Positions 38,959 to 51,400 of a stretch of 61,333 nucleotides of DNA are shown here, one piece after another. A program made the position numbers and the translations under genes. The notes below the pieces were generated by a model. The model saw only the letters and a list, made by a program, of their open reading frames with translations. It searched no databases and was not told where the DNA came from. The stretch's first letter is position 1; the number at the start of each line of letters is the position of its first letter. This DNA is from Cruorifilaria tuberocauda (taxonomy: Eukaryota > Nematoda > Chromadorea > Rhabditida > Onchocercidae), in NCBI GenBank assembly GCA_013365365.1, contig JABVXU010000335.1:1-61333 (forward strand). The letters are read 5' to 3'.

Positions 38959-41900
38959 ATGTATACGGAAATAAAGGAATTAATCAACTTCTTGGCCGTT
39001 TATCTGTTTTTTCGCTTTTCGAGACGTCTGGTAAATATTTTCCAAGATTGGTGAAATTCATAATATCCGCAATTTTATACGGAATTTACACTTCAAAAGA
39101 AATTCTAAAATACAGACAAATAATAATAAAATTTTTTTTATTTTAGATCAATTTATGTATGGAAATCTTTGCAAATCATTTGGCAATAAGATATCGTGAA
39201 ACTTGGAGACTTGATAATCCAAGATTTGGTAATAAATGCATTAAGAAATTCTTAATAATGGATTAAATTAAGATGATTGTTCAAAGGAAAAGAAAATTAG
39301 CTGAAAGAATTCGACGCCATTCATTAAGATTCAAATTAGCAGAGTTTTCAGCAGTGTGTTAACCATTTTGAGCAATCCCACCAGTTCATATTAATAGATT
39401 TTGAGTAAAATTAGTGAAAATCCTTTGAATATTTTTTAGTACATAATTATTGATTGATAAGATAAAAAGAACTGATCTTGAAACATCCAATCTTTTTATT
39501 CCATCCTTTTAAGAATCTATATAAAAATATCTGATTATAGGTGAAGGTGAACGTATTCTTGGGATTAGAACATCTGAAGGTTTGGATCGAACGCTCCATC
39601 TTATCGCAATGACCATTGGAATCAATATTAATGAACTTGCCGCATGCTTTTCACGTTTGTATATTATCAGAGCTTTGTTTTCTAAAATTTCAACGCATCT
39701 ATGTATTAGACAAATTTATAGTTTGCATTGTTTTAGCAACTCTTTTCATCTACTGTAACCCTGGTGAAGTAACTTGCCGCATCTCGGAAAATCCGCTCAC
39801 TATAATCATTTGGCGTGGACAAGTAGAAATGGACAGATATTATAACCCAAATCCTATCGGTGCAGCAAGATATTTCGATGGCAACACAAACAATATTCAA
39901 AACACCGTTTTAAGCGCCTATGGGCCAAGAGGACCATTAGGTAAGCTAATCTGATGATTAGTAGTAGCTATCCCTTTTATGCTCATTATTTTCCAGCTAC
40001 TCGCCAACTTCTTACAATAATCACAAATCCTCCTCTTCTTTCTGGTTAGAAAGATATCACAATTGTTCCTCATTTGCACACATATAGCGTAGGAAATTTT
40101 CACACATTCAGTTTGAATTTTCCATATTTATTTTACGCTTTACCTAAAATGCGCCTCAAAATATGCAAATTTTGCTTGCTATGAAATAAATAATAGAACG
40201 TACAGGTTTCAAAGTGAAGGTTTCTGTAATCTTAAAAATTCTTATTTGAAATTGCAGCTAATCCAATTAATCGCGTGGGAAACGAGGATGTTAGACCGGA
40301 ATACTGTGTCCCACTTGATTTGGTTGGCATTGCTGAAGCGAACATACGTAACCTACTTGCGATTGGTCTAGTCCAAGTTCATGAGGTATAGTTTTTTATA
40401 GTAATCAATTTAAATATAATCATTTGTCGCACTAATGTCCTGAACATACTGGTATGTACAGATCCCACCAATTCTATTTCGCTTCATGGAGCCGAATACT
40501 GAACAGTTCACTATTCGTTTTGGTTCACGTCGTCCTCATAAGACTTTGCGTCCAATTCAAGGTCCTCAAGGAAGTAATCTCTTTGCAAACGCTAACGGAA
40601 TGAATGAAACCGCTTCATCGAACTCTGGTAGATCGTTATAATAATTAGTGATGAAATTTTATGGGAAAAAGATTAATGTTGTACTACCATATTGCACGCA
40701 TTGTTGCGCAAAGTGCTTTGTTCATCATTTCAAATTTTCAAAATTTTAAATTTAGCTGTCATTCCGTAAATCGACGTATAAAGAATCTAGATCATTTCAA
40801 CTTCATTTTCTAAATATTCAACTAACTTATTTAGAAATTTTAGATGATTTTCCGGCACATTATCAAGGCGATGTGAATGAGGAAGGTGACGATGGTAAGT
40901 GTAATTGCAAAATTTATCTTCACTTTAAATGAAATTGGTATAAAATATTAACATGGCGACGTATTAAGTATGGTAATAATTATCAAAACTACGAGTTTTA
41001 TGTAGTAATTAAGAAGAGTAATATTGATTGTCTTTTTAAATATTTAAACATAAGGCATGGATATGAGAGGCTCGAGAAATAAATAAACTAATTGCACTAT
41101 TTCTGGATTATACATTAATACTTCTTAGCTGGAAGCCTAATGCTTCATGACTCAAAATCTTATATTTCCTAACTAAATACTTTATACTTCGTAACTGGAA
41201 ACCTTTAATTCGTAACTTGCCTACATTCTATAACTAGCATCCTCATATTTCGTCTTATGACTCATAACTTAAAATCTATGATAACTCGAACCATATATTT
41301 TGCACTTGGAATTCTTGCACTTTGTAATCAAATATTATCATTTCTTAACTAGAAATTTTGTATTTTGTAATGGAATCATAAATTTTCCAACTGAAAGTCT
41401 TTTATTTCGTATTTACAAACTGCCTACTGTATTTGCAAGCCCCAATACATATGTCGTGTGTCCTTATATAAAAACTAATTTTTTGAAAGAGAACCGAGAT
41501 ATTTTCAGCTAGTGTATTTGCTGCGGATAATCAACGTTCTGCTTCGGTATCCTTCGCGCCATCAACTTTTTCAAACTCTTTTTCAAACTCAGCTACCGAT
41601 AACAATCGAATGGTATATTTCAGTGCTTTGACTTACTTATTTATTATTTTTACACTTTATTTTCAAAGTTGGAAATATTTTTTAAGCTCTCGATGGCCGA
41701 CTTTACAAATCAAACTTCCGCAGCTTACTCCGGATCGAATCGTCCCAATTCACTTTCTGGTAACTCCATGTCATCCATGCATGCAAATTACGATGTGACT
41801 TCTGGTCAGTTTACTTATTCATCAAATCCAGCAAATCATTCTTCTCCATGCAGCTGCTTTGCTCGTAGACGTGGTTTTCGACCGGTACTTTTTTGCTATT

Positions 41901-44500
41901 TCGAGAATTATAATACAATTCATTACAATATATTTTTTATAAAACTGGATAAAACTGTTCCAAAATTTAAAGGAAAGGAACGCTTTTTTGTAAATTAGAG
42001 TGACACTTCTTTTCAAGAAATTCCTTGTGTATGCTTTTATCTCAATCGAAACTGGTTTTTCAGCATGTTGGTAACGTCGGGTGTGGTATACGTCGTTGTG
42101 ACAGCTTTCAGTTCGCAGCGCATACCCAATCGAGTACCTCTGGTTGTAGTAATTTCCGTTTTGCAATACAACACGATCAATCTGGTACGCATTGCTTCAA
42201 TAACGTTCAACTTGAAATGCACAGCCAATGCAGTACGTGTGGATGTAGTAACATACAGTTTGCTATACACGATGAATCAAGCATGCATGGATACCGTAAC
42301 GTTCAATTCGCAATACATAATGAATCAGGCACGTTTGGATGTGATACCGCCGGATGTCCAATGAACAGATTTGCAGTGCATAGTGAGTCGAGCACGTTCG
42401 GATGTGGTACCGCCCGATGTCCAATGAACAGCCGATCCGGCATGTCTGGCTGCAGCAATTTCCAGTTTGCACTGCATAGTCAATCGAGCGTGACTGAATG
42501 TAATACTGGTCGATTTAGAATGCATAACGAATGCAGTGCTTTCGGATGTAATAGCGTTTCTCTTCCGAGAAACACGCCTAGATGCAGTAATGTCCGTTTT
42601 GGAACACGCAATCATTCCGGCTCGTTTAGACGCAGTAATCCCAGCTCAGCAGAACGTAACGATGTACGATTCGCGGTGCAGGACAGTTCCGGCCCGTTTG
42701 GACGCACTAATCTTCGTGCAATGCGCGGTCGAACAAGACTGCCAGGACGTAGTGATGTACGATTTGCGATTTGGGATACATCTAACAGGCTAGAAAACAG
42801 TAATGCACGACTTGCGATGGGTGATGAACCCAACCCGTCAGGTGATAATGTACGAATCGGGACACAAGAGCATTTCGGACCATTTGGACGCACTAATCTC
42901 CGTGCAATGCGCGGCCATGCAAGACTACCAGGACGCAGTGATGCACGATTTGCGATACAATCTAATCCATCGGAAAATAATAATGCACGACTTGTGATGG
43001 GTGATGAACCCAATCTGTCAAACAATAATGCACGTATCGCAATGGGAAATCAACCAGGTGCGCCTGAATATACATTATCTCACATGAACAATAATACATT
43101 CAGGACTGATGCGAAACGTTTAAAAGTAAAACAAGAATGCAATATAAAAGTTCAAGAAAGGAGCATTAAATAAAGTTTTTTAAATTTTTGAAAAATTCAA
43201 AATTTGCTATTATTACTTAGTAGGAAAAAAGGAGGGTATGCTAGCACTGGTAAGCAGAAACGATGTTTATTTCTTTTTTCCTTGTTATACATTTGCTTGT
43301 TATCTGAAGATAAATCTAAAGAAATGATATGAGGTCTGCTCCATACACATGTTATACTACAAAATTAAAATCCTTCTGATTTTTTTGTAATTACAGAATC
43401 TAACAGATTTACTGTAAACAGTAGTAATCTAAATGAAACGAGATATGTGAACAACCGTCCATGCAATACACCGGCAGATAGCAATGTTAACGAACCAATG
43501 ACAATGACAGCATGTTCAGGTCAAGATGTAAGTTTAATTTATAGCTTCATAATTTCGTTGTATCATGTGGTCAGCGACTTCTTTATCGCTTAAAAAGGAG
43601 ATAAACAGAATTTTACTGACTTAGAGATATCTATAAAATAAATGCTATCCCTCCTTTATCTTCTCTGTTATATTTAACCGCCCGCTCTCAAATTCACAAA
43701 TTATGATTTGGAACTTCACATATGGCCTTATAAACAAATAGGCTAATAGGAGCCTAGTGATCTCTTCTTTTCGGGGTTGATATCTGATTAACCTTAACTG
43801 AAAAATCATGACACGGAATTCCTTTCATACAACAACTATACTATAAACTGTCTCGCACTTACAGTCAAACGAATCGGATATAAGCCTGCAGCATAGTTTA
43901 AGTAATTTCTCGTTCTTGGATACACCGCCTCCACTACGAACACCGTCAGAAAATTCGTCGTCACAGACATTACCACAGTTCATTATCGCGCAGATACCGA
44001 TACAAGCGCAGATAACGCCATCGCAAGTACTCTCGTTAGCACCTCAGCTTTCGACACAACCATTACTTGTGCCACAGATATCCCCGTCATCTATGCAAGC
44101 GTTTGCACAGATACCACCACAACAAATACTGGCTCAACAGGCAATACCAATACAGCCATTGCCACCGCAAGTAATACCACAACAGCCAATGACAGTGCAG
44201 CCAGTGCTGATAGCGCAGGCGTTAGCACCATCAATACACCCAATGGTAGCACCGCCGCCACAGTTGATACCAGTGCATCCAATATTAACACCGCCACCAC
44301 CGACGCCGCAGTTAATACCAGTGCATTCAATGATACCACAGGAAGGATCGCCTCCGCAATTGATACCAATCCATCAAATGCAACAACCGCAAGTTCCACA
44401 AACGCAAATGATGGCACCACGTATGCCTGCGCCATGCGCGGAGAACCCGAATGTTTCAAATCCGCTGAATAATTTGCCATTGAATCGTGATGCCGAGTAA
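38959..44500 (+). CDS. fog-3: FOG-3-like BTG/Tob family protein with a long repeat-rich C-terminal extension
   Basis: BTG/Tob proteins bind the CCR4-NOT deadenylase; in C. elegans FOG-3 promotes sperm fate in the germline. Exons: 38959-39030, 39147-39228, 39541-39654, 39737-39940, 40258-40385, 40462-40627, 40844-40894, 41509-41612, 41687-41884, 42064-43057, 43397-43527 and 43865-44500. All phases agree (2880 nt, 959 residues). Residues 1 to about 115 are the BTG domain: start MYTEIKELINFL, box A (ETWRLDNPRFGEGER), box B (LFIYCNPGEV). MYTE matches my memory of the FOG-3 start. Then come a low-complexity linker, a repeat exon (Cys/Ser/Asn/Arg-rich) and a Pro/Gln-rich tail with several TP and SP sites. 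Without the donor at 40627 the frame stops at 40641, giving 259 residues, close to C. elegans FOG-3. The BTG part is firm. The extension may be an alternative isoform or a separate gene starting near 41693. Confidence 0.7.
41118..41432 (+). repeat. Degenerate minisatellite of about 22 bp in a FOG-3-like intron
   Basis: About 14 head-to-tail units approximate TTTCGTAACTGGAAATCTTA, heavily diverged. Recurrent marks are TTC-TAACT and AAATCTT or AAACCTT at a spacing of roughly 22 bases. The array fills much of the intron between 40894 and 41509. Confidence 0.6.
42064..43057 (+). repeat. Coding tandem repeats: about 48-bp units and a 186-bp higher-order duplication
   Basis: This is the large repeat exon of the FOG-3-like gene. 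Early units are about 16 residues and follow a pattern like CSNxxFAIHxESSxxG, with Cys at many unit starts. Later units lose Cys and gain Arg, giving RTNLRAMRG, then GRSDVRFAI, then NARLAMGDEPN. The block starting GACGCACTAATC at 42701 recurs at 42887, an in-frame 186-bp (62-residue) duplication. Base composition is much less AT-rich than the flanks. The repeats open long artificial frames on the other strand. Confidence 0.8.
43169..43174 (+). terminator. Poly(A) signal overlapping an alternative stop codon
   Basis: If the donor at 43057 is not used, the repeat exon stays open to TAA at 43171-43173. That stop lies inside AATAAA (43169-43174). This would give an alternative end for the transcript before the last two exons. 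Confidence 0.4.
43865..44500 (+). repeat. Pro/Gln-rich coding repeats in the last FOG-3-like exon
   Basis: The exon encodes 211 residues rich in Pro, Gln, Ile and Ala. Its second half repeats the motif PQLIPVHxM/I three times at about 16-20 residue spacing. TP and SP dipeptides occur (DTPPP, RTPSE, ITPSQ, LTPPP, GSPPQ). The antisense 129-codon frame at 44091-44480 is a by-product of this periodic codon use. Confidence 0.7.
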
Positions 44501-44669
44501 AATGTATAAGAAAATCGTTCCTGGAAAAGTCGTGAGACAGTCACAATTATATGTGACAATTATATACTAACTTTTGTTATGAGAGTATTATGAAAACTGT
44601 TTTATTATGAAAGTGCGAAAAAGATTTTAAATCAAAATTGAGTTATAAAATTAGCCGGTGTAAAGAAAT

Positions 44670-45044
44670 TTCTAAATTAAAATAGGTTTAAACTTGAGTC
44701 GAAAATTTTCGAGAAAAGATTTTTTATCCGTTCTGGCTATGCATGGGTTTTGACGACTTTTGTTTTTATACCTATTTCGATTGGAGATTTTGGAAACGGA
44801 TATTGCCTATTATACTAGGTGCTCAAAATAGATTATAAATAAAAATAAAAGTTTCCAAAACTTCTAAATTAAAATGGGTTTAAATTTGAGTCGAGAAATT
44901 TCGAAATAGAAGATTTTCCTGACCATGCATGGTGTTTTGATGATTTCCATTTTGGTTGGAAGTTTTTGATAATTGACTGTTGCCTATTATACTAGGTGTT
45001 GGAAATGAGTTATAAATAAAAATAAGTTTCCCAATCAAAAATTT
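44670..45044 (+). repeat. Tandem duplication of about 190 bp in the 3' flank
   Basis: Two copies start at 44670 and 44862 with TTCTAAATTAAAATRGGTTT. Both contain TTGAGTCGA, ATGCATGG, TTTTGA and TGCCTATTATACTAGGTG, and end in TTATAAATAAAAATAA. A partial third start is visible near 45044. Each full copy carries an AATAAA (the first at 44838-44843), so the duplication doubles a possible poly(A) site of the FOG-3-like gene. Confidence 0.8.
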
Positions 45045-45199
45045 TTGAATTAAAAAAAAGAATGAAGTAGATGATTGGTAACAAAATTTTCAGCTAAAAT
45101 GGAACAAAAATGAGATGAGAGATAATTCCATTATTTATGTGGAAATTTAAATCTCTCTTGCGTTTTATGCTATTTCTTTTTTTTATATGTGTTTATGTT

Positions 45200-45380
45200 T
45201 TGTTTTTCAGAGTCTTTTATGGCTTTTTTTTTGAGAGAGAACTGTATCTATAGGAGAGATAGATGGAGGATTCCACTATCGTGAGAAAATTGTATCTGTA
45301 GGAGAGATGGAGCATTTTGTTGTTGATTAAAGTATTGTTTATGAGAGAATTTTTTTTGATGAAAGTATTGTTTACGAAAG
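45200..45380 (+). repeat. Short degenerate repeats with GGAGAGAT
   Basis: ACTGTATCTATAGGAGAGAT and TTGTATCTGTAGGAGAGATG recur about 50 bases apart. AAAGTATTGTTTATGAGAGA and AAAGTATTGTTTACGAAAGA follow, about 30 bases apart. This continues the repeat-dense character of the FOG-3-like 3' flank. Confidence 0.5.
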
Positions 45381-48240
45381 AATTTTCATGTTTTTCGATT
45401 ACTCGCTTTTCGAATTGTATTGTCAGATCCAGGAACGTTCAAATAAAGTTTTTCTATTATTTGAGTATAGGCACACTCAGTTCTTAGATTTGTAAGGGCG
45501 CTCTGCCTTCACAACTATTACTGTAATGAAAGAGGTGCTACTGAATGAAACAAAAAATCTGGGATTTCTGGAAAAGTTCGATGTAAGTAGTACACTTGAT
45601 CATACAGGAAATACCATATACCGCGAACAAATGGTATGTCACTATAAGCGGTCAAATACTGTAGTCAAAGAATCAGTGAAATAGAAGATGAATTACTGAA
45701 GTGATATGTGACGATCCTGAACTAGAATTCCACTGCTGAAACTGAAAAGAATTGTACATGAATATTTTTATATATACCCGTGAATTTTGTATGCAAGAAA
45801 TAGAGGATCGAAAACATACGTCTTAGATTCTTCGAATTGGTAAAAATGGTCATAGAAATCATAAATATTTTCCTTTTTGCTGCTCCTGAGAGAACCTATA
45901 TCATTATTGATTTAACCGTATGAAAATTATTTTACTCACAAATGTTTCACCTCAAGATGATCAGTTTGCTACTTTTTTTGGTAGTTAATGTGCTTTACAG
46001 ATGAACAGTTGGAGTATTTTCGTATCGCTTGAATTAAGTATTAAAAAACTGATTAAATTTCACTAAGTTAACAGAAACAAGAAGAAAAATTTATAATGTA
46101 ATGTTATTTAATGTACAATATTTTCATTCTTCACCATTCACCCGATCGCAATTTCAAAAATTTTGAGAATGTTTATTGATCTTGAATTATATAAGGTTTA
46201 TAATATTAAATGAAAATTATATTCAATCAAAATTATCTTTGGATGATTTTTGTCATCCGGTTGTGGAATGCTTTTTATGATCTTAAAAAGAAATGTTTCC
46301 TTCTTGTAAAGATTATATTCACTTCTTGAGTCAGTCAGTTATATATATGATGACGAAATTTCTAAAAGTTTCACAAAAATAATTTCCTAACAAAAAAAAT
46401 TCTCGCAACTTGCTTAACTCTCACACCGATATTGTCTGATAAAAAAATCATATAAGCAATCTCTTAATTTATTAATGAAATCCACTGATTATGTCAGAAA
46501 ATTTTACATTTACCAAAATTTGAGCTACAAAGTGATTATCTAAATAAAATAACTCTACTGGATCAATATTTGGATTACGCGGTCATAAGACATTTTACCG
46601 CTTAACGCCGTATTTTCAAAAAGACTGAAATGTTTACAACGAATTTCCGAAATTCCTTTCTGCTGCTAATTCCAAAATAATTAAATATTGGTAATTAATG
46701 ATACCAACTTATTTTGTTACACTTTTAAAGGCTTAATTTCCTCTCGATCACTTACTAGTAACATTAGTACTATAAAATCAATCTATGTATCTGATCAAAT
46801 AATTAAACAGTCCAATTGATATACTATGAACATTTTATGGAGCACGATAAAAAAGTTTACTTAAAAATTTCAAAAAAGCCAGTTTCTTTTAAAATGTAAT
46901 CATATCATTTCATACATTTGAAATTAAAAAACTTGAAATCTTTCGGCACGAAAAAAAGCATTGTACGTCTACGATCATAGATTTATTTAAGACACAGAAG
47001 AAATTTTATAGCGAGGAAGTTTATTTGCTAAAAACAACTTTTAAAACAAGATAAAAATCGATACTAAAGCAAAACATTCCTCATTCGATTAACTTTACAA
47101 CAAATTTTTCAAACACTCAAGGGATTAACATGAAGATAAAGCCTTCGTTTTCAAATTTGAGCACCATAACCACTGAAAGCGGTAATCACTGTTAAGAATA
47201 GCTGTCAAAGTTTAAAACTGTTTATTTTCTCCATCTACCGTAATATTTTTATTAGAACTCTGACGGTAAGTTTGAAATCGATATCTGAAATAAGTTCTCG
47301 TTATTTTAAAATAAAATGGACTACTGTCTTTTCACCGGAACAAATAAGGTGGAGCGCTAAACTATCAGTACAGTATGACAAGTCGTTCGATTTAATACCA
47401 TTTCAAAATTTATTACCGATATGATTTATTCCGGTATTATACTGTATTTGAACATATGAATAGAAAAAAAGGATGGAAATAAACGAGTTTTGTAATGGCA
47501 TACAGTAATTAGATAATAACGCCGAATTCATTAGACTAGAAATATTTATTGATAGCAACGGTCTAAAAATAGACAAACAAATAAAAGCGAAATTGTATAA
47601 TTCTGTTTTCATTTGCTTTATGCAGATTACAAAAAATGTAAAAATACAGTGAAATTCCAAAACACCCATAAAATAATTAGTTTCGAAATTATAGCAACAA
47701 TTAGGAAATTAAATAAATCTACAATATATTGTGTTTAAATGAAACCAAAATAAAACATGACAATTTAGTAATCAATTCAGACTCTCAAATATTTTCAGTA
47801 TAACACGTTTCCCTACTAAAATTTTATTTTATTAACACTTATAATACGTTTTAATAGTTGTAATTAAATTTGTTGGAAGTGGCACTGAAAAAAATTATTT
47901 GTGTTGATCAATAACTGTTGTATGAAAATTATGGAGGTCAACCGAAATTGTATGCTTATATTAGAACCGTTCTTCTGGAAAAGCTTAATAGAAATATGTT
48001 ATTCATTGCAAATAATATCAATTGCTATTGAAGTTTTAATTAAGATACAATTAAGTCGTTCAAAATGTCTGGTTAAATTGTGAACACCTGATTATGGATT
48101 AAATGAGATGATCCACTAAGCATTACTGATCTTGAATTGAAGAATGGTGGCATAGCTACGTTACATCATTTCTATGATATGCACATTGCATTTATGATAA
48201 AGAGTTTAATGGATGAAAAATATCCATAGTTCAGTGAAAT
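45381..48240. other. Intergenic region, no gene seen
   Basis: This is AT-rich DNA between the 3' ends of two convergent genes. An AATAAA near 45444 could be a distal poly(A) signal for the FOG-3-like transcript. No exon or RNA gene is supported. Confidence 0.45.
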
Positions 48241-48244
48241 AAAA

Positions 48245-48250
48245 TTTATT
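48245..48250 (-). terminator. Poly(A) signal of the secreted-protein gene
   Basis: AATAAA on the minus strand, about 200 nt after the stop codon at 48446-48448. Confidence 0.45.
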
Positions 48251-48445
48251 GTCCAAATTCAAATTATCATTGAATTAGTAATATGATGGTTTGTTATCGC
48301 ATTTAACATTAACTGACACCTACCCCTATCATTCAGCATTCAGAAATCCGACAGCTCTCTGATCTATATATTCTCAATTAACACCTATTTGGGAATGCAA
48401 AAATTTGACAGTTAAAAATTACATATAAAGTAAAAAGTAAATGAA

Positions 48446-51400
48446 TTAATTGTAAAGATTCAACAGCATGAGACATAGAAATATTGGGAAAAGGATGTAT
48501 ACTATACTGCAATGATCGATATTGGCAGCTTTTATTTCCGGTTTTCCTGTTATTTGATTATTTACTGATTCCATCAGCTCTTCTTTTTCAGCTTTAGCTT
48601 CTGATTGCTCAACAGGTTCATAATCAAAACTCATTGACATGCTATTTGTTTCCGTAACTTTAACCAACGTTAATGGCTGCATGGTGACATCATTTGGCGA
48701 TTCTAGTTCGTGACTTCGGAAAAGTTCAGAGGATGACTTACAGGTAGGACAATTGCAACTGAGCATTGCGCGACGCGAACAACTTCCTTCATCAAGTAAC
48801 TTCTCCGCATTTTGCAAAGTTAATGAGAAATCACTGTGTGACAAGCATCGTACCTGGAAAATATAAAAAAGAAAAATCCAATTGAAAAATACTGCACAAA
48901 AATCTTACTAGCCCACTTATTTTTTGTTTTTCCCATAAAATGCATATTGAAAAAAAAAGCAAATATGATAACCTTTTTAACAATTCATTTCTAACTAATT
49001 GCTTTTTTACAATAAAATCTAAACATTTAAATTAATGTTTAAAAAGTTTTTCCCTAATATTTCCTATTATATATCAATGATTACTTAAAACTCATTAAAA
49101 TATCATGAATGTATATATGCAATCATCTGAAAAGCCTTATGGAACATATGAAATTAATTCATAACGTTTTTCATGCGAATCGGTCATGCATAATAACAGC
49201 TAGTTCGTTTCCGGAAGTTTTTTTCTTTTCCAGTGAAATAGAAATTTATTTCAATTGGCTTATAACGGATGCACGTCTAGAATGAGAAATTTTCCTCTTT
49301 AGTTTCATAGTAAATTCCTGCATGCCAAAGCTTAGAAACTCAGAAACTTCTCCGAAACGCACTTTTTCAAACATTTGGATTGGAAACATTTGGATTTCGC
49401 AGTGCCAAAATTTTCTTTCTTTATTTTTAAGATCATTTAATTTTTTTGGAAATCATAAAAATATGATCCACTAATTCAATTCTAACAATCTTTGCTAGCA
49501 AAAGTATCTTCACTGGTTTAATTTTTATTAATTTTTGTTTTGACAGTTTATTTTGATAGCAACACCGGATAGATTTTACAAAGTAATAAATGATAGTAAT
49601 AAATGCTAAAGAAAATATCGCATACGAAATTTTACACAGTGAGAAATCTTTAGAAAGACTACTTAAACACGACTTGTCAAGCAAATTTTTTTGAAAAAAG
49701 AAAAAAGCACTTTCCAAACTAGGTAAAGTTAAGATTCAGAAGCAATAACAACAATGACAATAATAACAATAACGATCGGTAACAGTGATAATAGAAAATA
49801 TATTTTTCCACTTTTGTTAATTGTGTTCCATAGAAAATACTACGTCTTGAAGTTATTTGAATCGATTCAATTTATGATATTTCACTGAGAAATAAAAAAA
49901 AGTAATCAAATAAGATCAGAAATGGAAGGAAAATGAATGCTTTCCAAAGCAATTAACCAATCCAACATGTGGCATTTAAAAAATGAAAAAAAGCAGCGAT
50001 CTATAATGATATCAGTTTAACGTATTCAAATTAAAACGAATTGTCCTCTACGGGATTGTTTGAAATTGTCTAATGATGTTGAGAAAAAAACTTTCACAAC
50101 AGTTTTCATCACTTTGATGATTAGCATTCCTCTTCTGAAGGAAGGACTTTCAATTTTAAATTCAAGCAAAAGTATTTAAATTAATTTTTTGTTTCATATT
50201 AAATGAGTTAATGGTTTTTGACTTGCTTATTAATAATATTTTATAGTACGATAAATGCTGAAATTCATATGTTTGCAAATTTCATTCTCATAACTTGAAT
50301 ATACTACTATCAGTTCAAAAATTTTAGCATTTATTCCAGTTTTTTTTTCTTTATATTGATAATTCTTTTGAAATTTGCAACGTACAAATAATTCTTTAAT
50401 TGCAGCAAAGAGTTCGAATTTTTAAATTTAATTACTTCATTTAAGGAAAGTTAAACGGAGAATGAAATTGAAGAAATACAAACAAACCAGACGATTAACT
50501 TGTGATGTCCAAGATATTTCATGAATCGTTAAACAGTACAGAACGGAATCGGATGAATTATTTATGCACGACGATAAATTATTGAAACAGTGTTCAGCTA
50601 AAAGTCGGACATCCATACAATAATCACATTTCTGGAACAATTCATCAAGTTATTTAGTTCAAAATTCATATATAAAATCAAAATAGATATTGCTATGAAA
50701 TTTTCAAACTCGTTAAATATAATGAAAGAAATAATTAGGTATATCTTATATAATAAAAAATGGAGCATAACATTTCCGGAAAATCGAAACAGGATATTAT
50801 TGCTAGATTAGACCAATTAAATTTAAAACATAAGTATAAAGTATGGAAGGTCAACTAAAAAAAAACAAAAATAATTTTAAAGTATACGATAAAATTATAG
50901 ACTAAAAGTAATATAAACAGTAAATAAACAGTTACAATGATTGAAAACAAACCAACACAAAGTTTTGCTTCAATTTTTCACTTAAAAAGTTAAATCAGAA
51001 TGTTCGTATTGGAAAATGAAAAATAAATGGACATATTCAATTACCAAGCTATTTAATATATTCATTTATTTTCCGTTTTTTGAAGTAATGAAAATTGATT
51101 TAAAGTGCAAATAGTGTTGCACTATTAAATATACAGCTACTATAATTCAATTATTCTGATGAAATAGCTAGCAAGATATCTACTTTAGTTTATTCTAATT
51201 ATCAACAAATAATGAAATCCTTAATTATTAAGATTAAAGAGATAAATTAAGAAGACACTCAAAAATAGCAATTAATTCTTAGAAAAACTTGTTCATAAAT
51301 CAATCTTTTGTTGACATTTGATGCTAACTGAACGTAGCAATACAATGAGCATAATTTAAATTGAAGCTGAACGTTAGAAATGTTGAAATTGAAATCATTT

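Noticed and set aside
42612..43025. 137-codon antisense frame in the repeat exon
   Set aside because: It is a shadow of the tandem coding repeats; the plus-strand frame fits exon phases on both sides.
44091..44480. 129-codon antisense frame in the Pro/Gln exon
   Set aside because: It is a shadow caused by periodic codon use in the plus-strand exon.
49433..49717. 94-codon minus-strand frame in an intron of the secreted-protein gene
   Set aside because: AT-driven composition, no domain, and it interrupts a better phase-consistent gene model.
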